A DNA stretch of 64,000 bases from Rhodopirellula bahusiensis (GTDB taxonomy: Bacteria > Planctomycetota > Planctomycetia > Pirellulales > Pirellulaceae). The notes beneath the pieces were generated by a model. It ran no database searches and was not told where the DNA came from. It saw only the letters and a program-made list of their open reading frames with translations. The number at the start of each line of letters is the position of its first letter. Within the stretch, counting starts at the first letter, position 1. Shown piece after piece: positions 45,879 to 55,012 of the stretch. The translations under genes were made by a program, and so were the position numbers. The stretch lies in assembly GCF_002727185.1 (NCBI RefSeq), contig NZ_NIZW01000002.1, forward strand, positions 1 through 64,000, written 5' to 3'.

Positions 45879-47168
45879 CTAGTTCAGCGTTTCGCTGGTG
45901 AAGGAGAAGCCACCGAAGGGGACGATTCCGTAGACGCCTTCCGTAAAGACCTGTCGCACGAAGTCTCCAAACACGGTGATGGGGCGATCGGGAACAACGA
46001 TCACATCGCCATCTCGCACCCAAATTTCGTCGGCGGGCGTGGGACGTTTGCCGCGAATGGCTCCGTTGAGGTCCAGCATCGTGCTGATCATTCGCCAATC
46101 TTCGGCGCGTCGGAACACGATGACCTGACGCAAGTTTCCGTCCGGCAAATGACCGCCCGAGGAAGCAATTGCACCGAGCACGGTGGTCGGCGAAGTGATC
46201 TCTTGGCGGCCCGGTTGGCCGACTTGTCCAAGCACGTAAACGAAGTGCGGTGCCTGCTGAGTCAGGATCGGTTCGACTTCTAGGCCGACCACGACTTCGG
46301 CGTATCGAAGGTTGACTTCGCGTTTGAGTTGTTCGAGCGTGAATCCTTGCACGCTGACTTGGCCGATGCCGGGCAGTCGTATGTGACCGTCGGGCATCAC
46401 GGTGGTCGTGATAGCTTGTGCGGTGAAGCCACCCAGGCCTCCGACCGCGGCGCGGATGTCTTCCGCGAGCGTGTTGGTGCGAACCGGCGTGACGTCGATC
46501 GCCGGGTCGTCGTAGAAAGCTTTGTATTCTCGTTCCAGCAAATCCCGCAGTCCCGTCACGGTCAGTCCCGCCGCTTGGACTTGGCCGAGCAAGCGAACCG
46601 TGATCGTTCCATCGGGCTGGATCAGCAAACCGCTTTCGAGTGATCCACGATCGAGATCTTCGTCCGCGATGGATTCGATCGAGACCTGATCGCCGGGCAT
46701 CAAACGGTACTGACCCGCCTCTTGTCGGCGAGTGACCAAGTAGACCATTTGCAGTTGGTCGCCCGGACGAACATGGTATTTCGCCAGGTGACGCAAACGA
46801 GCGGGGCCGGTGTAGCCGCCCGGCCCGTACTTGTCGAAGTCCATCGGCTTCATGTCCTGCCAACGCGCTTCGCTGCCGCAGGCGGTTGCGCAATCCACTC
46901 CCAGCATGCACTTAGGACAACCGTAGCCTTCCGCCGTCAGGACCATGTGGGTGCCACACGAACCGCATGGTCCACTTGCACTTCGCGAGCCCGGCTCGTT
47001 CCAGACGGGAACGCGTTGCGAATTGGCTGCAGGCAACAACTCGCCCGAGCGTCCTTGCGCGTTGACGGCTGAGACATTCAACAGCGAAAGCAACGACGCC
47101 AAGAGGACAACGACGCAGATGTTGGTTGATTGCGGGGACTGCGATGAAGGATTGAGAGTCAATCTCAT
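45879..47168 (-). CDS. Polysaccharide export protein (Wza-like) with Cys-rich N-terminal module
   Basis: Predicted periplasmic/outer-membrane export protein, 429 residues. It has a signal peptide (VVLLASLLSLLNVSAVNA-QG). A Cys-rich segment at about 65-110 contains CGSCG, CPKC and CATACGS. A poly-export domain follows (RPGDQLQMVYLV … MPGDQVSIESIAD … QPDGTITVRLLGQVQAAGLT), and further SLBB-type units (MPDGHIRLPGIGQVSVQGFT, VYVLGQVGQPGRQEI, DGDVIVVPDRPI). No lipobox is present, unlike E. coli Wza. The partner gene upstream ends four bases before its start, so the two form an operon. No glycosyltransferase genes are near. Confidence 0.87.
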   Translation of the reverse strand: MRLTLNPSSQSPQSTNICVVVLLASLLSLLNVSAVNAQGRSGELLPAANSQRVPVWNEPGSRSASGPCGSCGTHMVLTAEGYGCPKCMLGVDCATACGSEARWQDMKPMDFDKYGPGGYTGPARLRHLAKYHVRPGDQLQMVYLVTRRQEAGQYRLMPGDQVSIESIADEDLDRGSLESGLLIQPDGTITVRLLGQVQAAGLTVTGLRDLLEREYKAFYDDPAIDVTPVRTNTLAEDIRAAVGGLGGFTAQAITTTVMPDGHIRLPGIGQVSVQGFTLEQLKREVNLRYAEVVVGLEVEPILTQQAPHFVYVLGQVGQPGRQEITSPTTVLGAIASSGGHLPDGNLRQVIVFRRAEDWRMISTMLDLNGAIRGKRPTPADEIWVRDGDVIVVPDRPITVFGDFVRQVFTEGVYGIVPFGGFSFTSETLN

Positions 47169-47172
47169 GGTC

Positions 47173-49074
47173 TTACCACCACTTTTTGAGTTGAGGCAAG
47201 AAACGTGAACTGTTTCGCGTCGGCGGTTGTTGAGGCTCAGTGGCTTCGTTCGCGTTCGATCCGGAGATCGGATGGGATTGCCCCAGGGCCGCGGTTGCGG
47301 GCGGTGTGTTCATCAAGCGGTAACTGGCAGGTTGAGCTTCGACCGGATTCGTCGTCGATACGTTTCTCGCTGGCACCGAGCCGTTGGAACCTTGCGAGTT
47401 GCTGCTTTGTGCAGGAATGACACTGCGAGACACGGATGCGAATTGCTCGGGTGTCATGGTGACCACGTCAGGTGTTCGTCGAGTCTGGGCTTGGGACTGG
47501 ATCGGTGCACCTTTGAGCACCGTGCTGGCGGTGGGCGACAACGATTCCAGTTGATTCAGTTTTTGCAGCACTTGAACGTCGTACCGCAGAGTCAGCGAAT
47601 GCTGCAGTGCCCAGGTGGCTTCTTCGACCAAGCCGACATCGGCCAAATGGAACCCGAGTTTGGCCACCAAATCTGGGTTGCTGCTTTGACCCTGCACAGC
47701 GGCTCGTCGCAAGCAGATCGCCGAGGGTCCGGGCAACTGAGTCGCTTCGCCGCGGCCGAGTCGGATGGCTGCCAGCAGATCCATGGCTTGAGCCGCCAGC
47801 AAACTTTGAGCGGCGACTTCGCTCAATTCCATTCGAGCCAAATCGAGATAGCGATCGATGGCTTCCGTGGCATTGGGAATCGTTTGTTCGACGCTGTCGG
47901 TGCTTTCCACCAACATCTCCGTGTACCAACCCAGTTGATCCTTGGGAGCCGAACGATAGTCGGGATGCGTGGAATCAGACGCCGTTCGGCCACGACGTGG
48001 CAAGCCTTGTCGCACGACGGGAGTGCGATGCGAGCGAGCGAGTCGGGCGATCGACTCGGGGTCGTCGGTGGCGTAGGGGCCGACGAAGTCGCGGGCTTCG
48101 TTCAATGCGTTGCGACCGGTTTGCAAACGCTGAACGGCGGACTGCGAAGGATCTGCGTTGACGGTTTGTCCCGTTTCAATCGCGGAACGAGATCGTGTGT
48201 GCTGTTCGTGCAAATCGATCGCTTCGGCGGCCAAGTGCAGCGTCTGCCAAGCGGAGGTTTCCGCGGATGCGTAGGCGGCGGAACTGTATTCCAGCTCGGC
48301 TTGTTGGAAGTGCGTCCAAGCTTGGTCGAGTTTTGATTTGGCCGTTTGAGTCGCCAAGTACATTCCCGATGCTGCGGCGGGTGGCGTCACGGGCGACTTG
48401 GCTCGTTCTTTGGCACGTTGCTGCGCGATCACTTCGGCGAAGCGTTGAGCCGCGGATGGCTGAGTCGCCGATTGCGATCTAGAGTTTGCAGTTGCCGATT
48501 GGGACGACGGTTCGGCGGCGGGCAAACGCTGCGGCCTTGCGGTGCGAACGGCGGGAATTGCTTCGTTTGCAGGAGTTGGGCGAGCCACGCCGCGTTCCTG
48601 AACGACGGGACGCATCGCGATGCGAGGTGCCTCGGTTGGTTGAGATGGCACTTCGGCGGCGATGGTTGGCACCGCACGATCGGCAATGGGGTGAAACGTT
48701 TCGAAGCTGTTCTGATTGGGCCCGACCGGAGTTTGGCCGGAGAATCCTGCGGGGGCCGCTTGAGGTGGCGCAGAGGGCGGCGTCCACAATTCGGCTGGAA
48801 CATCGGCAGTCGGCTGTTTGACGAGCGTCGAGTCTGTTTGTGGCAGCATCAGACGCGCGGTGGCGACACCGGAGGCTGCGTTGGCTTCCGTTTGGGTTGA
48901 GTTCGGTGAGCCCGTGACGAATTGATTGGTCCGTGTGGTTTGGCCGAATGCGGGGTCGGCGAGCAGCGTCAGCGGCGCCAATCCGAAGATCGCGAGCAGC
49001 CTCAATCGCCGTTTACGCTTACCGCGTGCACGGCAAGAGACTGGGGCGACGGGATGGCGGTGAGGACGCAACAT
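47173..49074 (-). CDS. Exported Gln/Ala/Pro-rich protein with TPR-like middle, partner of the export gene
   Basis: The 633-residue product has a long basic head and then a signal-like hydrophobic stretch (LRLLAIFGLAPLTLLADPAFG-QT). Residues about 45-240 are low-complexity (Gln, Ala, Ser, Pro). A helical middle (about 240-520) has repeats resembling tetratricopeptides (AWTHFQQAELEYSSAAYASAETSAWQTLHLAAEAIDL, LGFHLADVGLVEEATWALQHSLTLR). The tail is again Ser/Gln/Pro-rich. It sits four bases upstream of the Wza-like gene, so a structural or assembly role in the same export machine is inferred. The family was not recognised. Confidence 0.75.
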   Translation of the reverse strand: MLRPHRHPVAPVSCRARGKRKRRLRLLAIFGLAPLTLLADPAFGQTTRTNQFVTGSPNSTQTEANAASGVATARLMLPQTDSTLVKQPTADVPAELWTPPSAPPQAAPAGFSGQTPVGPNQNSFETFHPIADRAVPTIAAEVPSQPTEAPRIAMRPVVQERGVARPTPANEAIPAVRTARPQRLPAAEPSSQSATANSRSQSATQPSAAQRFAEVIAQQRAKERAKSPVTPPAAASGMYLATQTAKSKLDQAWTHFQQAELEYSSAAYASAETSAWQTLHLAAEAIDLHEQHTRSRSAIETGQTVNADPSQSAVQRLQTGRNALNEARDFVGPYATDDPESIARLARSHRTPVVRQGLPRRGRTASDSTHPDYRSAPKDQLGWYTEMLVESTDSVEQTIPNATEAIDRYLDLARMELSEVAAQSLLAAQAMDLLAAIRLGRGEATQLPGPSAICLRRAAVQGQSSNPDLVAKLGFHLADVGLVEEATWALQHSLTLRYDVQVLQKLNQLESLSPTASTVLKGAPIQSQAQTRRTPDVVTMTPEQFASVSRSVIPAQSSNSQGSNGSVPARNVSTTNPVEAQPASYRLMNTPPATAALGQSHPISGSNANEATEPQQPPTRNSSRFLPQLKKWW

Positions 49075-49308
49075 AGGACTCGATCAACAGCGGGATGATG
49101 TTCGACACATTGGTCATCGGGTTCTTTCATGGTCCGATTGTGTTGATTTTGCCTTCCGAGCGAGTCCCAACAGTTGCAGCGGTGGGACAAGCGGCAAAAC
49201 CGTTACAAGTTCACGAAAGCGCAGGATTTCAAATGCCCGGGGGGGTTTCATGGCCTAGGGTTTCACAGATGGTTCTGCCCCTAGTTCTCCAACTTTCTTC
49301 GAATACAC

Positions 49309-49971
49309 ATGACGCGTGACGTGAACGGCCAAAACCGAGCAAGTGATCGTTTCTATGCGAAGCACCGTGATCGTTTGCAGGCTGTGGTGGTGATTCTTCG
49401 AGACGACATCGTGAAGGAATACGAGTGTCAGCTTGCAGATCTCAGTCAAGGCGGTTGCGCGATCCGGGCCAAGTTGGGCGAAGATTCCAACGTGACCATT
49501 GCCGTGCTTCGCATTCATGCTCCGACACTGGGCATTGAGTTGGAAGTTGCCGGACGGCTTTGTTGGAACCAACAGACATCGGTGGGATCCAACACCTTTG
49601 GGTTCCGTTTCCGTCGAGCCATCGATCTGAATCTGATTGATCAAATGGTCGAAGAAGGCCTGATCACTCGCCGCGAAGAAGAGCGAATGCAAGTCGGGAT
49701 GCCCGTGAAAGTCCGTCGGGCTCACGGGAAAGATGAAGTCAACGATGTCGTGCTGGAAGACTGCTCGGCATCTGGTATGCGGATCACATTGCTCGGGCAA
49801 GTCGAACCGTCCGAGCGTCTGTTGATCAGCACTCCATCAGGCGTCAGTGGCACCGTGACGGTGATTTGGCTACGTCGCACCGAGGACGACCGCTGTGAAT
49901 GCGGTTGCGTGTTCCAAAACCTTCGCTCGGCTCGAGCAATCAACGATGAGCTGAGTCAAATCCTAGTCTGA
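49309..49971 (+). CDS. Tandem PilZ-like domain protein
   Basis: The 220-residue soluble protein has two similar halves. The first has an Arg-rich start (RFYAKHRDRLQAVV) and DLSQGGCAIRA; the second has GMPVKVRRAHGK and DCSASGMRITL. The (D/N)xSxxG motif with upstream arginines is the c-di-GMP-binding pattern of PilZ domains. Whether each half keeps all ligand-binding residues is uncertain. It is divergent from the polysaccharide export operon (234 bases between starts), so c-di-GMP control of export is a reasonable inference. A diguanylate cyclase gene lies at 60901. Confidence 0.72.
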   Translation: MTRDVNGQNRASDRFYAKHRDRLQAVVVILRDDIVKEYECQLADLSQGGCAIRAKLGEDSNVTIAVLRIHAPTLGIELEVAGRLCWNQQTSVGSNTFGFRFRRAIDLNLIDQMVEEGLITRREEERMQVGMPVKVRRAHGKDEVNDVVLEDCSASGMRITLLGQVEPSERLLISTPSGVSGTVTVIWLRRTEDDRCECGCVFQNLRSARAINDELSQILV

Positions 49972-50081
49972 GCCAGATGTCGATTGGTGCACTGAAAGGC
50001 AGCACCGCCCGCGATCGACGCGAAACGTCGGCGATGTTTGCCATCGCTTGAACACCCGCGTTTTGCAACGGTGCAAGCCAA

Positions 50082-51509
50082 TCAACGCTTTGAGCGATTG
50101 GCCATTTGCTGAGCGTACTCTTGGATCGTGACCCGTCCGTCGCCGTTGAAATCTGCGCCGGCGGGACTGAGCAACATCGACTTCCATTCGGTCGCCGTCA
50201 GTGCTCCATCTTTGTTGTCGTCGTATCGACCGATGATCGTTGCGGCGTACTTCAGTTCCTTTTCAGTGGGCGGCGGTCCGCCCGCGGCGGGTGAACCGCT
50301 GGAACGGCCGGCACTCGAACCTGAACTCTTCGAGGCAGCAGTGGACGACGAACCAGGTGCCGATCGACCCGAGGGAGCGTCGGTGGCGACGGCACCGTCG
50401 TTCACGCCTTGGCGAACTTCCGTTTGCGTGATCACACCGTCTTGGTTTTGATCCCAACGGTAGTATTCTTCGATTCGATCCGGGGTCCAATCGCTCGTGT
50501 ACTCGTTCATCGAAACTTGACCGTCTCGGTTGAGGTCACGTTGGGCGTAGAAACTGGGCATTCCTTCGGCCATCCCAGGGCCTTCTACGCGATAGGATTT
50601 GCGTCCGCCGAAATCGACTTCAACCGGTTCACGCTCGTCTTCATCGCGTCGGCGATCATCACGACGTTCCTCGCGTCGATCTTCTTCATTGCCGCGGCGG
50701 ACCGCTTGTCGAGTCGCCAGCTCCATCTCGGACAGCTTGCCATCGGCGTTGCGATCGAAGTCCATTGGGTTGCCCCAGAACCTGCTGGAGAGCTCGTCTT
50801 TTCCGAGTTGGCCGTCTTTGTTGCGATCGTAACGCACCAAAGTTTCACGAGCGGATTTGCGATCCTCCTCGGTCGTGGGCGTTGTCATCATCTCAGCCGC
50901 GGGGCCGAAACCGGGAACCAACACAGGTTCGACTTCCAAGCCAAAACCCGGGACGAGCATTTCGAGTTCCATGTCGTCGGTGTCGCGGCTGCTTCGCCGG
51001 CGATCGTCGTCCCGAGATTCACCGCCCTCGCGATCTTTCCGCATCTTGTCAAAAGCGCTGCTGAATTTGGACAAGGGGATAGGCGAACCAACTTTGATGC
51101 TGGAGTCGGATGACGCGAGCCGTTGGATCAGGAATCCAGCGGGACCTTCTTGTTCATCGGGATCCAGGGTGCCGTTTCCGTTGCGGTCCAAACGGGTCAG
51201 CATGCTGCTGGGATCAAATCCGCCACCGGGACCACCTCGGCCCCCGCGATCTCCACCACCCCGGTCGCCTCCACGGCCACCGCGATCACCACCACCGCCT
51301 CCACCGCGATCACCACCACCGCCGCCGCGATCGCCTCCACGGCCACCTCGGTCGCCTCCGCCCCCGGGACCACCGCCAAATCCGCCACCGCCGAATCCGC
51401 CACCGCCGAATCCGCCTCGGCCGGGCGGTTGCGCCAGTGCCGGCAGCGACATCAAAATGGCGAGGGCGGGGATGAGCAGCAATCGGATTGAAAGTGGGCT
51501 CGTGAGCAT
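50082..51509 (-). CDS. Exported glycine-rich EF-hand protein
   Basis: The 475-residue product has a signal peptide (IRLLLIPALAILMSLPALA-QP). A glycine-rich stretch of about 75 residues follows, made of GGFG, GGDR and GGRG units (DNA 51225-51430). After that come at least seven EF-hand loops: DRNGNGTLDPDE, DRNKDGQLGKDE, DRNADGKLSEME, DLNRDGQVSMNE, DQNQDGVITQTE, DDNKDGALTATE and DFNGDGRVTIQE. It is expected to bind calcium outside the cytoplasm. Such proteins are numerous in planctomycetes, with a suspected role in the cell surface; the exact function is unknown. The ATG at 51509 is preferred as it starts the signal peptide. Confidence 0.88.
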   Translation of the reverse strand: MLTSPLSIRLLLIPALAILMSLPALAQPPGRGGFGGGGFGGGGFGGGPGGGGDRGGRGGDRGGGGGDRGGGGGGDRGGRGGDRGGGDRGGRGGPGGGFDPSSMLTRLDRNGNGTLDPDEQEGPAGFLIQRLASSDSSIKVGSPIPLSKFSSAFDKMRKDREGGESRDDDRRRSSRDTDDMELEMLVPGFGLEVEPVLVPGFGPAAEMMTTPTTEEDRKSARETLVRYDRNKDGQLGKDELSSRFWGNPMDFDRNADGKLSEMELATRQAVRRGNEEDRREERRDDRRRDEDEREPVEVDFGGRKSYRVEGPGMAEGMPSFYAQRDLNRDGQVSMNEYTSDWTPDRIEEYYRWDQNQDGVITQTEVRQGVNDGAVATDAPSGRSAPGSSSTAASKSSGSSAGRSSGSPAAGGPPPTEKELKYAATIIGRYDDNKDGALTATEWKSMLLSPAGADFNGDGRVTIQEYAQQMANRSKR

Positions 51510-51935
51510 GGCAAAGTCAGCGTGTCGAGACGAAGCGTGAAAAGAGTGGCTTGAGACGCCAGAATCCAACTTCGCGGATGCAAAATCGAATCGGGGTCCA
51601 GCCTACATTGTTTCAACACTTTGGCTGCTGAAAAGTTTCGATTCCCGCGTGTTGGCCCCGCCCCACCCGTCGTTTTCGCGTGAGGGACTCATTTTTCGGT
51701 CGAAATGACCGATTGATCGGGCCAGAGCCGGGGATCTCAAATCGAGATTCCCGTAGCCAAAATCCGACTTTCGGCGAAATGCCAAATTCTTCTAAAGTCG
51801 CGACTCGGAACGGTCGAGCGTGGTGCTCGGTCGGACCTGGGTGTTCTCCATCTTCCCGTGGCTTTGGCTGTGTTTGCCCGACTGAATTGTCCTCGAGTGA
51901 ACGAATGCGACCGTCCGGTGCGTGGATGGGCCGTC
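51510..51935. other. Divergent intergenic region between EF-hand gene and fliP
   Basis: No gene is supported in these 426 bases. Two small hairpins are visible: TCGGTC/GACCGA at 51696-51712 and GGGATCTC/GAGATTCCC at 51731-51752. Promoters for both flanking genes must be here, but no sigma-54 or sigma-28 consensus could be recognised. No fliO-like frame precedes fliP. Confidence 0.5.
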
Positions 51936-52862
51936 ATGGTCCGATGTGTCCTCGCGAGCGTTTGCGTTTTGGCCTGGGTGACAGGCGGTGCTTCCGAGGC
52001 TTCTGCTCAGCAAGCGGAACCCAGCATCGTCCGGCCCAACGATCCGCTGCCCAGCAAAGCGACCGTTTCCAATCCCGAAGTGCTCGATCGGACGCCGGTC
52101 GAAGCTTTTGGTGGACCCGAAAATCTCGAAGCACCCGAACCGACCGACCGCAAACCGCTCGACTTCATCGCGGGTGGACCGGATGAGTGGACCAGCCCCG
52201 AGGGTTTGGCTGGCAGTCTGCAAGTCATGCTGCTGCTCACCGTGTTGTCGCTGGCGCCGGCAATCTTGTTGATGACGACGTGTTATGTCCGCATCATCAT
52301 CGTGCTCGGGCTGTTGCGACAAGCCATCGGGCTGCAGTCCCTGCCGCCCAGCCAAGTGATGACCAGTGTCGCGTTGTTCATGACATTGTTTGTGATGACG
52401 CCCGTTTGGACTCGCGTCTACGACGACGCGGTCAAACCTTACACCGATCCCGAAGTCGAAATGACTTTGGAAGAGGCGTTTGAGAAAGGCGCCATTCCAA
52501 TTCGCGAATTCATGGCGTGGCAAATTCGAGAAGCACGCAATGAAGACGACGTGGTTCTGTTCTACGGCTACATGGACCCGGACGCGATTGTGCCCAGCAC
52601 CTTCGATGACGTGCCACTGCGAGTCCTCTTGCCCGCATTCATCCTGAGCGAACTGAAGACTTCGTTCCTGATGGGTTTTCAAATTTACCTGCCGTTTTTG
52701 ATTGTCGACTTGGTCGTTGCCAGTGTCACGATTTCGATGGGGATGCTGATGTTGCCTCCCGCCGTGATCGCATTGCCATTCAAACTGTTGCTGTTTGTGC
52801 TGGTGGATGGATGGCGATTGGTGGTGGAAATGTTGATGAACAGTTTCGGAACGATGGGATAG
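51936..52862 (+). CDS. fliP: Flagellar export gate protein FliP
   Basis: Core of the flagellar type III export gate, 308 residues from the ATG at 51936 (GGATGGG lies five bases before it). A cleavable signal peptide (VRCVLASVCVLAWVTGGASEASA-QQ) is followed by a variable periplasmic stretch of about 70 residues. The conserved FliP body comes next: LSLAPAILLMTTCYVRIIIVLGLLRQAIG, PPSQVMTSVALFMTLFVMTPVW, ILSELKTSFLMGFQIYLPFLIVDLVVASVTISMGMLMLPP and LPFKLLLFVLVDGW. It is first in a tight fliP-fliQ-fliR-flhB run. Confidence 0.95.
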   Translation: MVRCVLASVCVLAWVTGGASEASAQQAEPSIVRPNDPLPSKATVSNPEVLDRTPVEAFGGPENLEAPEPTDRKPLDFIAGGPDEWTSPEGLAGSLQVMLLLTVLSLAPAILLMTTCYVRIIIVLGLLRQAIGLQSLPPSQVMTSVALFMTLFVMTPVWTRVYDDAVKPYTDPEVEMTLEEAFEKGAIPIREFMAWQIREARNEDDVVLFYGYMDPDAIVPSTFDDVPLRVLLPAFILSELKTSFLMGFQIYLPFLIVDLVVASVTISMGMLMLPPAVIALPFKLLLFVLVDGWRLVVEMLMNSFGTMG

Positions 52863-52868
52863 CGCGCC

Positions 52869-53135
52869 GTGTTTGAATCCTCTGACGCAATCGATTTGGT
52901 TCGCGAAGCCTTGTTGGCCGCCGTTGTTTTGGCGCTGCCTATGTTGGCGGTTGGCATGCTCGCTGGTTTGGTGATCGGGCTGATCCAGGCGCTGACACAA
53001 ATCCAGGATCAAACGGTTTCGTTTGTTCCCAAAATTTTGGCGATGGCGGCGGTTCTGATCGCCTGTTTGCCGTGGCTCATGTCTCGGATGGTCGAGTTCA
53101 CCCGACATGTGTTCGAAGACGCGGGCGGTTTGTAG
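52869..53135 (+). CDS. fliQ: Flagellar export gate protein FliQ
   Basis: The 88-residue protein has two membrane helices (EALLAAVVLALPMLAVGMLAGLVIGLIQALTQIQDQTVSFVPKI and a second near IACLPWLMSRMVEF), exactly the FliQ pattern. It begins with GTG six bases after the fliP stop and ends two bases before the fliR start. In the export gate several copies wrap around the FliP-FliR core. Confidence 0.95.
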   Translation: MFESSDAIDLVREALLAAVVLALPMLAVGMLAGLVIGLIQALTQIQDQTVSFVPKILAMAAVLIACLPWLMSRMVEFTRHVFEDAGGL

Positions 53136-53137
53136 CG

Positions 53138-53932
53138 ATGCAAGCCTTCGTTGATTGGATCTTTGACCACTTGGTCCTCGGCACGCTTGTGCTGACTCGT
53201 TTGGGCATGTTGCTGATGGCAATGCCAGCGATCGGCGTGGGCGTTCCCAAACGAATTCGCGCGTTGCTGGCGTTGGTTCTGACGGCCATCTTGATGCCGA
53301 CGTTGGCCGCCCAGTGCGACCATCCGTCGATGCCAACGATCGAGAACTTGCCTGCCCTGGCCGTTGCGATCGGAAGGGAAGCATTGATCGGAATGCTGAT
53401 CGGTGCGACGACTCAAATGGTGATCACAGGATTGCAATTGGCTGGCGAGGCGATCACCAGCACCGGCGGGATGCAACTTGGTGACTCCATCGATCCAACG
53501 ACATCCAGCAGCATGCCGGCTCTGGCGCGAATGGTCGGCATGTTGGTCACGACGGTGATGTTGATCACGGGAGCCCACCGGTTGGTGCTGCGCCTATTGG
53601 TCGAAAGCTTTCAACACATTCCGCCTGGCAATGTTCAGTTCACCGATTCGATGATGGACGCTGTGATTGTCGTGATGGGCAATTCCATGGCCAGTGGTGT
53701 TCGCGTCGCCGGGCCTGTGATCGCGGCGTTGTTGCTGGCAAACTTGGTGACCGGTTTGATCAGCCGCACGCTGCCACAAATCAACGTGTTGGCGATTGGA
53801 TTGTCGATCAATGCGTTGGCGATGTTGGTCGTCACGGCACTCACGATCGGTTCGGTCGCCTGGATGTTCCAAGAAGACTTGACGGCCAACGTCGAGCGTT
53901 TGTCCTCCATATGGACAACGCCTGATGTCTGA
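53138..53932 (+). CDS. fliR: Flagellar export gate protein FliR
   Basis: The 264-residue protein has about six membrane segments. Family landmarks are LTRLGMLLMAMPAIGVGVPKRIRALLALVLT, the block GREALIGMLIGATTQMVITGLQLAGEAI, and PGNVQF followed by LANLVTGLISRTLPQINVLAIGLSINA. The ATG at 53138 is chosen because the frame upstream runs through fliQ. It overlaps flhB by eight bases. Confidence 0.95.
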   Translation: MQAFVDWIFDHLVLGTLVLTRLGMLLMAMPAIGVGVPKRIRALLALVLTAILMPTLAAQCDHPSMPTIENLPALAVAIGREALIGMLIGATTQMVITGLQLAGEAITSTGGMQLGDSIDPTTSSSMPALARMVGMLVTTVMLITGAHRLVLRLLVESFQHIPPGNVQFTDSMMDAVIVVMGNSMASGVRVAGPVIAALLLANLVTGLISRTLPQINVLAIGLSINALAMLVVTALTIGSVAWMFQEDLTANVERLSSIWTTPDV

Positions 53933-55007
53933 TTCCGGTGGAGATAAGAAACACTCAGCGTCAGAACGCAAACGCAGGCAGGCTCGCGAAAAAGGCCAGA
54001 TCGCGAAAAGCCAGGACCTGACGTCGGCGACTCTGCTGCTGGCCGCGATCGGAGCTCTGTACGCGATCGGTGGAAACATGGCGGCCTATTTGTCGGGAGG
54101 CATCGAACAAGCCCTCGGCGAGACGAGGTTGGCTCCCATGAACAACCAAGACGCGACGCAGTACATGTTGCAGATCTCGCAACGGCTGGCGATGGCGGCG
54201 GTTCCGATGATGATCCTGATGTTCATCGGCGGCGTGTTGATCAATGTCTTTCAATCGGGACTGTTGTTGTCGACTGAAAAGTTGATGCCAAAGCTGAGCA
54301 ACATCAGCCCCATGTCCGGGGCCAAACGGATTTTGTCGCTGCAGGGCGTCATGCGTTTGGTGTTTGGGATGTTCAAAGTCGGCATCATCGGCGGGATCGC
54401 CTACTTGGCGTTGCGAGCACATCATGGCGACGTGATCTCGATGGCGTCTTTGTCGGTGCCGCAACTGGCCAAGTCGATGTTCGACACGTTGTTTGGCGTC
54501 TCGTTGTGGATCGGCGTTGGCTTGTTCGTGTTGGCATTGCTTGAGTACGTCTATCAGTGGTGGAAGACAGAACAAGATTTGATGATGACGGACCAAGAGG
54601 TTCGCGATGAGATGAAGGACACCGAAGCTGACCCGCAAGTCGCGGCGCGTCGTCGACAGGTGGCTCGTCAATTGGCGATGGGACAGCTCGGAACCGAAGT
54701 GCCCAAGGCTGACGTGGTGGCCAGCAACCCGACCGAACTCGCCATTGCGATCAAGTACGATCCGCTGACGATGCCGGCTCCCATTGTGGTCGCCAAAGGC
54801 GCGGGCATGATCGCACAGCGGATTCGTCGTTTGGCATTGGAGAACGGAATCCCGGTTGTGGAACGCAAGGAACTGGCTCAGGCTCTTTACAAGTTGGTCG
54901 ACGTGGGCCAAGAAGTCCCGGCGGAGCAGTATCAGGCGGTGGCGGAGATCTTGCGTTACGTCTATCAAATGCAAGGCAAGAAAGTTCCCCAAGCAACAGC
55001 AGCCTGA
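53925..55007 (+). CDS. flhB: Flagellar export switch protein FlhB
   Basis: Substrate-specificity switch of the export apparatus, 360 residues. It has the basic head (ASERKRRQAREKGQIAKSQDL), four membrane segments and the cytoplasmic domain with the self-cleavage site Asn268-Pro269-Thr270. The fourth residue of the motif is Glu271 instead of the common His (NPTH). The region after it (ELAIAIKYDPLTMPAPIVVAKGAG … IPVVERKELAQALY) is normal. flhA is not in the window. Confidence 0.95.
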   Translation: MSDSGGDKKHSASERKRRQAREKGQIAKSQDLTSATLLLAAIGALYAIGGNMAAYLSGGIEQALGETRLAPMNNQDATQYMLQISQRLAMAAVPMMILMFIGGVLINVFQSGLLLSTEKLMPKLSNISPMSGAKRILSLQGVMRLVFGMFKVGIIGGIAYLALRAHHGDVISMASLSVPQLAKSMFDTLFGVSLWIGVGLFVLALLEYVYQWWKTEQDLMMTDQEVRDEMKDTEADPQVAARRRQVARQLAMGQLGTEVPKADVVASNPTELAIAIKYDPLTMPAPIVVAKGAGMIAQRIRRLALENGIPVVERKELAQALYKLVDVGQEVPAEQYQAVAEILRYVYQMQGKKVPQATAA

Positions 55008-55012
55008 TCCTG

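Noticed and set aside
51225-51430. Short repeats that could suggest a CRISPR array
   Set aside because: They are in-frame codon repeats for a glycine-rich tract, without uniform repeats or spacers.
51858-51935. Earlier GTG start for fliP
   Set aside because: It would place 26 polar residues before the signal peptide; the ATG at 51936 has a better ribosome-binding site and begins the signal peptide.
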